Positions 56,799 through 64,000 of a stretch of DNA of 64,000 nucleotides are shown here, one piece after another. Made by a program: the position numbers and the translations under genes. Below the pieces are notes generated by a model, which did no database searches, was not told where the DNA came from, and saw only the letters and a list, made by a program, of their open reading frames with translations. The stretch's first letter is position 1; each line of letters begins with the position of its first letter. Source of the stretch: Diphasiastrum complanatum (Eukaryota > Streptophyta > Lycopodiopsida > Lycopodiales > Lycopodiaceae); contig CM055111.1 in the NCBI GenBank assembly GCA_029204225.1, forward strand, positions 18,825,015-18,889,014. The letters run 5' to 3'.

Positions 56799-59700
56799 CT
56801 CCCTCTTCAACTAGTTTTAGCATAGATTTAGAAAGTACACCAAGACTTGTTCTATGCTTGAAAAATAAGTCCTTTCCCAATGCTTTGGTAAAGATATCAG
56901 CCACACATTCCTTTGATGGGACATGTTCAAGCTTGATCTCTTTTGCCAACACTTGTTCTCTCACAAAATGGTAAGCCACCTCGATATGTTTGCTCCTTGC
57001 ATGGAAAACCGGATTGCTTGCTAGACTTTGGGCTGAAAGGTTGTCACAAAAGATGATTGGACTCTCTGAAAAATCCAGCAAATGAAGCTCCATAATCATC
57101 CTCTTGATCCACACCATCTCCTTTGTGCATGATGTCAAAGCTTTGTACTCGGCCTCACTAGAAGAAAGTGATATAGTTGCTTGTTTCTTCGACATCCATG
57201 AGATAGCTCCATCACCTATGAAAATAGCATGTGCATTTATGGATTTTCTATCCATAAGGTCTCCTGCAAAATCTGAATCTGAAAAACCAAATAAGTTAGG
57301 TGATGAGCCTCTATAAACAATGCCAAAATCTTTTGTTCCCGAGATGTATCTCAAGATCCTCTTTCCTAGTTTCCAATGTTCTATGCTAGGATCTTGCATG
57401 AATTGGCTTAATCTACCAACACAATAAGATAAATCAGGTCTTGTGATGGTTAGATATATAAGAGAACCTATTAGCTTCCTATAGAGAGTAATGTCCTCGA
57501 AGGATCTTTCATTACCTCTTATAGTTAGCTTTACATGTGATTCCATAGGTGTATCAATAGGATTTGCATCTACCATATGAAATCTATTGAGAATAGAAAT
57601 AGCATACTTCTCTTGTGAAATAAAAGTGATTTGAGAAGTTCTAATTACTTCTATTCCTAAGATATAGCTCAAAAGACCAAGATCATGCACTTCAAATTCC
57701 TTTTTTAGTGCTTTCTTGATATCTTCTATATCTTCCTTGTTCCCTCCACTTAAAATAATGTCATCCACATAAATTATAAGGATTGTAACATCATTAGCAC
57801 TAATTCTAAAGTAAAGTGAATGATCATACTCACTCATAGTGAAGTTTTGAGAAAGTAGAAAAGAGTTAAGCCTAGCATACCAACTCCTTGGTGCTTGCTT
57901 AAGACCATACAAACTTTTTTGTAGAAAACACACATGATTAGGCTTGCTATGAGAAACATAGCTCTCGGGTTGCTCCATGTAGACTTCCTCTTCAAGATCA
58001 CCATTCAAGAAAGCATTAGAAATGTCTAATTGCCAAAGATCCCATCCATAAAGAGTTGCAAGGGAAATGATTACTCTTATGCTCACCATCTTTGCCACGG
58101 GTGCAAAGGTTTCCTCATAGTCAATGCCATGCTCTTGAGCATAACCTTTAGCCACCAACCTTGCCTTCAACTTGTTGATAGATCCATCTTGATTTGTCTT
58201 TACCTTGAAGATCCATTTGCATCCAATTGCACTTTTGCCCTTTGGAAGCTCCACCAATCTCCATGTGTTGTTCTTCATAAGTGCTTCAAACTCAAGATCC
58301 ATTGCTTGGATCCATTCCTCTTTTTGCCTTGCTTCATCTACACATGAAGGTACATCAAAAGAAGTTAGGAAAGCATAGTTGGATCCATCCACCACTTGCT
58401 TACCTTTGCCATCATAAGTGAGCCTTGAGGGTTTCACTTTATGCCTTGGAGTTCTCCTTGGAATTTGACTTGAAGAGGCTTCTTCAACATCCACATCCAA
58501 TGTGTCATCAACTCCATTGTCATCAAGCACATTAGTTGCAACAACACCATCATCACTTGAAACAACTTTTGGAATGTTATTTTCATCAAAAATGACATCC
58601 CTACTTGTGAACACTTTCTTGATTGAAGGAACATAAATCCTATATGCTTTGCTTACTTCACTATAACCAACAAAAATGCCCTTTCTTGAAGATGGATCCT
58701 CCTTAGTTCTATCATCAAGAGTAATGTTGAAGTAGCAAATGCATCCAAAAGTTCTTAGAAACTTGACATTAGGCTTCGTACCAAACAAAGCTTCAAAAGG
58801 GGTTTTTCCTTCCAATACAACACTTGGCCATCTATTGCATAGGAAATTTGCACACAACAAAGCATCACTCCAAAAAGGTTTAGGAAGATTAGCATTCAAT
58901 CTCATTGCCTTTGCACTCTCACACAAGGTTCTATTCTTCCTCTCGGCCACTCCATTTTGTTGTGGTGTTCTTGGACATGTGTACTCCCTCTTGATCCCAT
59001 GCTCATCGCAAAAGGCTTTGAATTTGTTAGAAATGTATTCACCACCATTGTCGCTCCTCAAGCATTTGATTTTGGTTGTAAATTGAGTCTCAATAGCAAC
59101 TTTGAACTTGACAAACACATCAAACACCTCATCCTTGCTCTTTAGTAGATAAACCCAACAAAATCTACTAAAATCATCAATGAAAGTTACATACATCTTA
59201 GCACCTCCATTGCTAATTGTAGTAACACCATGAATATCCGAATGCAAGAGAGAAAAAGGCATCTTAGATCTAGATATAGATCTAGTATATGGCAATCTAT
59301 GTGATTTAGACAAAGCACATTCTTCACAAACATGATTCAAGCAAGTAAGAGACTTGGGAAGTCCCCTTACTACCTCCTTTTTGGCTATTACCTCCAAGGC
59401 CTTGTAGTTGAGATGTCCCATCCTTTTATGCCATACCTCTTGAATTGACATTTGTTCATTTGCCATGCATCCAACTTGGTTAGCAACAACACATGCATCA
59501 AGCTTGAACAATTTCCCTTGCCTTTTCCCTTTTGCAATGATACTACACCCCTTTTTGATCAAGCAAGCATCACCATCAAACTCAACTTTGAATCCTTTGT
59601 CAAGCATTTGGCTTACACTAAGTAAGTTCTTGGTAATGGATGGAATGAGCAAAACATCTTTCAATTCTATATTCCTATTTGTAGAAAGTGAAATAGGAAT

Positions 59701-60744
59701 TGTGCCAATCCCCTTGATTGCACACTCACCATCATTTGCGGTATAGATTACCTTCCTATCACCATCAAATGCCATTAAAGATGAAAAATACTCTTTATGA
59801 TATGTCATATGAGAAGTGGCTCCACTATCAATCCACCAAGGATCAATGTCTCCATGATTAGCCAACAAGCAAGATGACATAACAAAAGCATCATTTGAAA
59901 GAAGCTCATCCCCACCCTCATCAATAGTTAGATTGGTTTGCTTTTCCCCTTGATCCCTCTTTTTCTTAAAACAATCACTAGCAAAATGCCCTTTGACTCC
60001 ACAATAGAAACATTTTAGCTTAGATCTATCCTTCTTTTTGCCAAAAGTAGAGTGCTCACCTTGGTCTTGCCCTTTAGACCAATTGCTTTTACCTTTGCCC
60101 TTGAACTTGCCTTTAGAGAACATTGCCTCCTCTTCTCCTCCTTGAGATGTAGAAGATGCTCCCACTCTTGCTTGCAACCTGAATTCTTCAGCCAACAAGA
60201 CCTCTTGCAAGTCTCCAACACTTGGTAAACATTTTTGGATAGCATAACTTTGAACAAGATTAGCATGATCATCCAACAAGCCATTGAGAATCACTTGAAC
60301 AAGCTCCTCATTATTTATGCCATCATTAATGCATGCTAACTCATCATTCAATGCTTTAACTCTCAAAACAAAAGCATGTCCATTCTCACTCTTCTTTTGC
60401 ATACAAGAAAAGATTTGCCTTCTTAAAGTCAACACTCTAGAAGTAGACTTGGATTCATAAACCTTCTTCAAGGCTTCCCAAGCTTCACTAGATGATGTGC
60501 ACTTACCAACCTCTTTGATAAGCTCATTTGTCACATTCATCTTGATCATGTGAAGGGCTTTCTTTGCCCTCTTGTCATACCTCAATTGTTCTTGAGGTGC
60601 CAAAGGTCTCTCCTCCACACCTACAACAATATCCATCAACTCATTCATCTCAAGCAAAGACTCCATCCTTACTTTCCAAGTAGAATAGTTGAGGGAGGTA
60701 AGCCTATCATTGCTTTCCAACATGTAGCCTCCATTTGTAGCCAT
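56794..60744 (-). CDS. Copia A gag-pol polyprotein, intact, 1316 residues
   Basis: One uninterrupted ORF. Gag (UBN2 type) covers residues 1-240, with a CCHC knuckle CFYCGVKGHFASDC at 245-258. Protease active site WIDSGATSHM is at 304-313. The pre-integrase zinc region is around 437-478 (WHKRMGHL...CEEC). The integrase core has D503 (HSDI), D565 (SDNGGEY) and E601 (NGVAERK). RT spans about 840-1080 with the YVDD box at 992-995. RNase H carries SDSDFAG (1155-1161), SSSEAEY (1194-1200) and FCDN (1232-1235). Order and length are typical of Ty1/copia, and all catalytic residues are present. The first Met (MATNGGYMLES) gives a normal copia gag start. This is likely to be functional. Confidence 0.97.
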   Translation of the reverse strand: MATNGGYMLESNDRLTSLNYSTWKVRMESLLEMNELMDIVVGVEERPLAPQEQLRYDKRAKKALHMIKMNVTNELIKEVGKCTSSSEAWEALKKVYESKSTSRVLTLRRQIFSCMQKKSENGHAFVLRVKALNDELACINDGINNEELVQVILNGLLDDHANLVQSYAIQKCLPSVGDLQEVLLAEEFRLQARVGASSTSQGGEEEAMFSKGKFKGKGKSNWSKGQDQGEHSTFGKKKDRSKLKCFYCGVKGHFASDCFKKKRDQGEKQTNLTIDEGGDELLSNDAFVMSSCLLANHGDIDPWWIDSGATSHMTYHKEYFSSLMAFDGDRKVIYTANDGECAIKGIGTIPISLSTNRNIELKDVLLIPSITKNLLSVSQMLDKGFKVEFDGDACLIKKGCSIIAKGKRQGKLFKLDACVVANQVGCMANEQMSIQEVWHKRMGHLNYKALEVIAKKEVVRGLPKSLTCLNHVCEECALSKSHRLPYTRSISRSKMPFSLLHSDIHGVTTISNGGAKMYVTFIDDFSRFCWVYLLKSKDEVFDVFVKFKVAIETQFTTKIKCLRSDNGGEYISNKFKAFCDEHGIKREYTCPRTPQQNGVAERKNRTLCESAKAMRLNANLPKPFWSDALLCANFLCNRWPSVVLEGKTPFEALFGTKPNVKFLRTFGCICYFNITLDDRTKEDPSSRKGIFVGYSEVSKAYRIYVPSIKKVFTSRDVIFDENNIPKVVSSDDGVVATNVLDDNGVDDTLDVDVEEASSSQIPRRTPRHKVKPSRLTYDGKGKQVVDGSNYAFLTSFDVPSCVDEARQKEEWIQAMDLEFEALMKNNTWRLVELPKGKSAIGCKWIFKVKTNQDGSINKLKARLVAKGYAQEHGIDYEETFAPVAKMVSIRVIISLATLYGWDLWQLDISNAFLNGDLEEEVYMEQPESYVSHSKPNHVCFLQKSLYGLKQAPRSWYARLNSFLLSQNFTMSEYDHSLYFRISANDVTILIIYVDDIILSGGNKEDIEDIKKALKKEFEVHDLGLLSYILGIEVIRTSQITFISQEKYAISILNRFHMVDANPIDTPMESHVKLTIRGNERSFEDITLYRKLIGSLIYLTITRPDLSYCVGRLSQFMQDPSIEHWKLGKRILRYISGTKDFGIVYRGSSPNLFGFSDSDFAGDLMDRKSINAHAIFIGDGAISWMSKKQATISLSSSEAEYKALTSCTKEMVWIKRMIMELHLLDFSESPIIFCDNLSAQSLASNPVFHARSKHIEVAYHFVREQVLAKEIKLEHVPSKECVADIFTKALGKDLFFKHRTSLGVLSKSMLKLVEEGV

Positions 60745-61341
60745 GTTGCAATGATTGATCTCTGATCTTTGACCTGTTCCAATGCACTAAGCACTCTCTT
60801 GAATCAACAAATGAAACACAAGAAGAAATCACAAAGATTTGGAACCTAAAACCTTACTTTTTCTCTCTTTTCCTCACTTTTTCCTTAATTTTAGCCACTA
60901 GTTTTATGATTTCTTGATCAAACCAAGACCAAACCTCAATATACTTGCTTTTCCCTCACTCCTAAGATTGAAATACACTCTTGAATCATTCAGCAAACTG
61001 AAAATCAGAGGGTTACATCAATTTTGAAGTTTTTGACATGAAGAAGCAAGAAATTGAATCAAAAAACTATATGCTAGAATGGAAAACTAATAGGATCTTG
61101 TTGGATCTTGCATCTCCCTCTTTCCAAAACAATTTTTGTCTCCTTATTCTGATAAGTACAGAGGGAATTCGCCCTACTTCAATTGAAATGCATACAAATG
61201 ATGTTTTGATCACAAAGATCCAATTTCTACACATAAATCAACAAGATTTTTAGCTAGAAACTTGATTGGAATGCTACAAAAGCAAACTCGCCCACAAATC
61301 TCTTCTAAATCTGGCAAAACCTGCACATTTGGCCGCCTAAT

Positions 61342-61353
61342 GCTCTGATACCA
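61342..61353 (-). promoter_or_regulatory. Primer-binding site, tRNA-iMet type
   Basis: TGGTATCAGAGC on the minus strand, directly adjoining the 5' LTR. This is the standard plant copia primer site, complementary to the 3' end of initiator tRNA-Met. Between it and the ORF start (60744) is a leader of about 600 bases with no gene. Confidence 0.95.
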
Positions 61354-62006
61354 TGTGAAAAACTCAGATCCAAAAGATGCTAAAGTTTCATAAAGATCTT
61401 GGCCATGGAAGTTATGCACATCTAGATTGAAAAAATGATAGAAATTGTGATGTTAAGCATACTAAACGTCAACTAAACATCAAAATCTGATCATAAGCTT
61501 CCACAAACAGAAACTTGCTGTCCCTGTCCGTACTTCAGAGCCTACAACCTGCATTTCACACGTGTGAAGCCATAGCAACAAAGAAATCACAATTCTAGTG
61601 GCTAGAATGCAAGATATGAACAAAAAAGTGAGAGAGAAGAAGATGGATCTTCAAAGAGCATAACATTCATTCAATAGAATGAAAATGAGATGTGTACATA
61701 CTCGTGGAGATGGCTATTTATAGCAGCCATAGTGCCTCTTGGCCACTTGTCTTATGATAGGCTAAAATTGGGGTCCAATAGGATTCACCCATATACCTAG
61801 AAATTTGGTCAAATAGGAATGCACCAAATTATGAGCCAATAGAAGAGCTCCACACTCGACCTCCTCTAATTAATGTGACCTCAAAAGTAGTGTACACATA
61901 CTTTGGGCCTCTACATACATGTATGAACCTATCTCTAACTTTTATTTGGCCATAGGCCTACAAAATCTCAAGTTAGGAAAATACTACTAGTTGACAATTT
62001 TTCACA
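61354..62006 (-). repeat. 5' LTR of copia A with promoter
   Basis: 653 bp. A strong TATA box, CTATAAATAG on the minus strand, lies at 61714-61723 and would drive the genomic transcript leftward. The matching box in the other LTR is at 56506-56515. Confidence 0.95.
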
Positions 62007-62011
62007 GTCCA

Positions 62012-62920
62012 CACATATCAAAACAACAAGTTGGTAATGGTCGTAATCGAAACAAGATGAGACAAATATCAAGTTTGTTCGATTTGTATGTCATTGAAAG
62101 TTTTGATAGTGATGCAACTGGGATGACATACAATATTATGATTTCAAATGGATTAATAGAAAATCAAACAAAAATACACCAAATGTAAGCAAATATATTA
62201 TGTTTACTTGAGATTAAAAGGCTTCGATGTGAATGAAGAGATGTTTATTTACCAACCAATACTAAGTTAACAAGAGTTGTTCTATGTGATGTCAAGGTCT
62301 TGACATCTTAAGGTTGTTGGTTGTTAATCAAACGACTATGTCTGCTCCTCTTTTTGAATTCAAGCTTAATAAATAGAATTTCAAACTTCATTGGGTTGTT
62401 TGAATGCAACTTAGAAATGTAGAATATGATTACAAATGATGTTATATTTATGCTATTTCACATCTCTATAATATGCAACATTATCAATACAAATATATAT
62501 TTGTAAATGAGTCTAACTGTGCAATTCATTTTCAACAAACAAAATATCCAACAATTTGGAGATTGTTAAAATATGTGATTTAGCAAATCATAAGCTCGCA
62601 TAACTCGCACACATTTACTTGCAAAGTGTCAAGTCCCAAGCCCAAGTAAGTCTCTCTCTCCAAGGACACACACTTGCAACCGTAACCCAAATTCTCCACA
62701 ATTTTCTACCTATTATGAAATTAGAGTTTTGATTAACAAAGAGATTACTAAGTCCATATCGAATGCAATTTTTTGAAATAACAATGTTCACAATATCACA
62801 ACCTTTTTTGCACATACCCTTTCATACAAAAAATTGTGCAAATTGTCACTACAATTTTTTGAAATTTTAAAATAAACAAAATACTTCTCGCTTATTTGAC
62901 AATAGGGAAGGGCCTTTCTT
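62012..62920 (+). other. AT-rich flank with a possible Helitron helicase tail
   Basis: The plus strand near 62228-62330 reads GFDVNEEMFIYQPILS, a stop, QELFYVMSRS and LKVV, which resembles the end of Pif1-type Helitron helicases (Y.P..SHGQLYVA.SRV...GLKIL). The match is short, broken and unsupported by Rep motifs or Helitron ends. The rest of the stretch has no gene that I can support. Confidence 0.25.
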
Positions 62921-63061
62921 TATGCCTAGGCGGAAGAGCATTGCAAAACTCCTCTCCACCCCAAAAAAAATCCCCATACCATAACAATATAAATACTGTA
63001 AAATAACCATGCTTATACAAAACTTACTTGTAATAGAAAAGCATAAACGTAGCATAAGATC

Positions 63062-63841
63062 TGATGCTAAAAAGACGTATGCTTCACAAAAAGACTCAAT
63101 TAGTTGGCGCGAACACGTCTTGCTGGGAATGAAAGCAATGGATAACCTCTTGTGACATTTTCTCTCTTATTCTCGTGCATTATTCTTAATCTCGTTTTGT
63201 TAAAATCTTAAAGTTAGAGCTAAGTAGGGCTATGATTCGGCTCGGCACAATTCTGTACTGAGGAGGGTCGATACCAGGACATTTTTCATCAAATAGCCAT
63301 GATCTGGTCTGGAAAGATTCTGGCAAAAATTCCTTCTCTCTTCTGTATCTTAAGGCCCAGATCTGTTTGGTACAATTGAGAGCGATTGGTAGGTTTTCGA
63401 GATGTCATTTTGTTGGTCCACATGGTTGCTAGCAGAACCATCGGTCCTCCCAAAAGTTCAGGACCGTTTGCAGATTTGTGTCGGAGAAGTGTAGAGAAAA
63501 GTGCACCCCAGACTGGAATAGTCATGTAAATGAAAGTGGTGACGGATGCATTCACACCACGCAAAGCTCGTATTTCCAATAGCTACAAAGTCCATCACAG
63601 ACGAGACCATTGTAGATCAATGGAAACCATGGTAACTGTTGAGCTAGGGTTGTGGAATCTAAGCCCCAATCACCAGAACTAGTGCATAGATTGCATATCT
63701 CCCAAAAAGCGTTGAGGACAGTTAATACGGCTAACTGAACGACATTTAAACGCTTTGCATTCAATGCTTTACCAATTCCGAGGACTTCTGCTCGAAATAT
63801 TTGCAGAGCGGAAGTTAAAGAACTGGCGAAAACCCATGGGT
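63062..63841. repeat. Segmental duplication, derived copy (partner 38481-40017)
   Basis: Contains the transporter exon and about 200 bp of its downstream non-coding sequence in the same order and orientation as the partner, with 722 bp missing between them. Left edge near 'gatgctaaaaa'; right edge at 'gggtttccac'. Confidence 0.85.
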
Positions 63842-63863
63842 TTCCACCTTGAGCGCGAATCAT
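63289..63863 (-). pseudogene. Truncated, frameshifted duplicate of the EamA/DMT transporter
   Basis: ORF 63552-63863 reads GGNPWVFASSLTSALQIFRAEVLGI... to LIYNGLVCDGLCSYWK, where a frameshift (near 63580) passes to ORF 63289-63579: EIRALRGVNASVTTFIYMTIPVWGALFSTLLRHKS...GGPMVLLATMWTNKMTS. It matches the last exon of the gene at 39168-40067 and lacks its 3' tail, because a deletion joins it to downstream sequence at 63257-63260. Nothing upstream of GNPW is shared, so it has no start or membrane spans of the first half. Confidence 0.9.
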
Positions 63864-64000
63864 ATAGGAAAAAGAAAGAGTTTTTCTAGAATGAAATACA
63901 CATAACTAGGAATTGTGCATTCACTAGGAAAAATGAAACAGTTTCTAGATTGACAATATAGGTTTTCCTATATAGGAAAATTTTGACCAAGAACTTCCTA
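63860..64000. repeat. Palindrome-rich window end
   Basis: TTTTCCTATATAGGAAAA (63963-63980) is a perfect 18-bp palindrome. Related 'catataggaaaaa' stands at 63861. This could be the edge of a MITE with TATAGGAAAA ends that continues beyond the window. Confidence 0.35.

Larger units (their letters stand above)
56146..62006 (-). mobile_element. Copia A: complete, very young Ty1/copia retrotransposon
   Basis: 5861 bp with TSD GTCCA at 56141-56145 and 62007-62011. Both LTRs are 653 bp, with a single difference noticed by eye (A at about 56270, G at the matching right-hand base). LTR ends are TGTGAAAAA...TTTTTCACA. A tRNA-iMet primer site abuts the 5' LTR (right), a purine tract abuts the 3' LTR (left), and the internal region holds one unbroken gag-pol ORF. 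Every part needed for autonomous transposition is present. Older fragments of the same family lie at 33.4, 48.2 and 51.2 kb. Confidence 0.98.

Noticed and set aside
62012-62500. Confident Helitron call
   Set aside because: Only a short, stop-broken stretch resembles a helicase tail; no Rep domain, TC/CTRR ends or hairpin were seen. Kept only as a low-confidence note.

Overview
This window looks like a nuclear intergenic stretch from a land plant with a large, repeat-rich genome. The evidence is plant-type Ty1/copia and Ty3/gypsy LTR retrotransposons, CACTA (En/Spm) DNA-transposon proteins with introns, a plastid-type EamA/DMT transporter gene, plant NEK-like kinase exons, and many very long (GA/CT)n and (GT)n tracts. 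I cannot name the species. No rRNA gene, tRNA gene or CRISPR array was seen.

Layout. 1-1.7 kb: decayed coding-like sequence and a (TC)n tract. 1.72-10.3 kb: a Ty3/gypsy element on the minus strand with both LTRs, a tRNA-Asp-type primer site, a CTCAA target duplication and a stop-riddled polyprotein cut short in the integrase. 10.3-13.9 kb: two NEK-kinase exons, a degenerate repeat with a period near 550 bp, and a solo-LTR-like piece. 13.7-17.5 kb: a foldback element with a 26-C run, and a nearly intact three-exon TNPA-like CACTA gene (minus) flanked by CCACGCGTGG palindromes. 17.5-20.7 kb: degenerate repeats, a patch-repair insertion and a copia fragment. 21.1-23.9 kb: a CACTA TNP2-type transposase relic (plus) whose missing C-terminal DUF4216 exons appear at 31.6-32.6 kb. 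The gap holds a gypsy protease fragment, an unrecognised decayed minus-strand gene, a SET-domain ORF, TNP2-like N-terminal exons and the C-terminus of a second TNPA-like gene with its own palindrome cluster.

32.8-37.8 kb: a 253-bp tandem repeat, copia fragments and a coiled-coil relic. 38.5-40.9 kb: the only plausible host gene, a minus-strand EamA/DMT transporter that lacks exons for its first half; a truncated, frameshifted duplicate lies at 63.1-63.9 kb. 42.9-49.1 kb: a scrambled copia element with an inverted protease-integrase-RT block, an internal tandem duplication, and RT-RNase H and gag in the opposite orientation. 49.2-56.1 kb: a gypsy gag fragment and a decayed copia element. 56.146-62.006 kb: a complete, very young copia element (minus strand; 653-bp LTRs with one difference noted; GTCCA target duplication; one intact 1316-codon gag-pol ORF).

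The window therefore records several rounds of nested insertion, decay (many TGA stops at former arginine-type codons) and repair-associated rearrangement. The most unusual items are the SET-domain ORF embedded in CACTA-like sequence, the shared CCACGCGTGG palindrome clusters beside two TNPA-like genes, the tRNA-Asp-like tract in the gypsy U5, the templated filler insertion at 17.9-18.3 kb, and the freshly inserted copia element.
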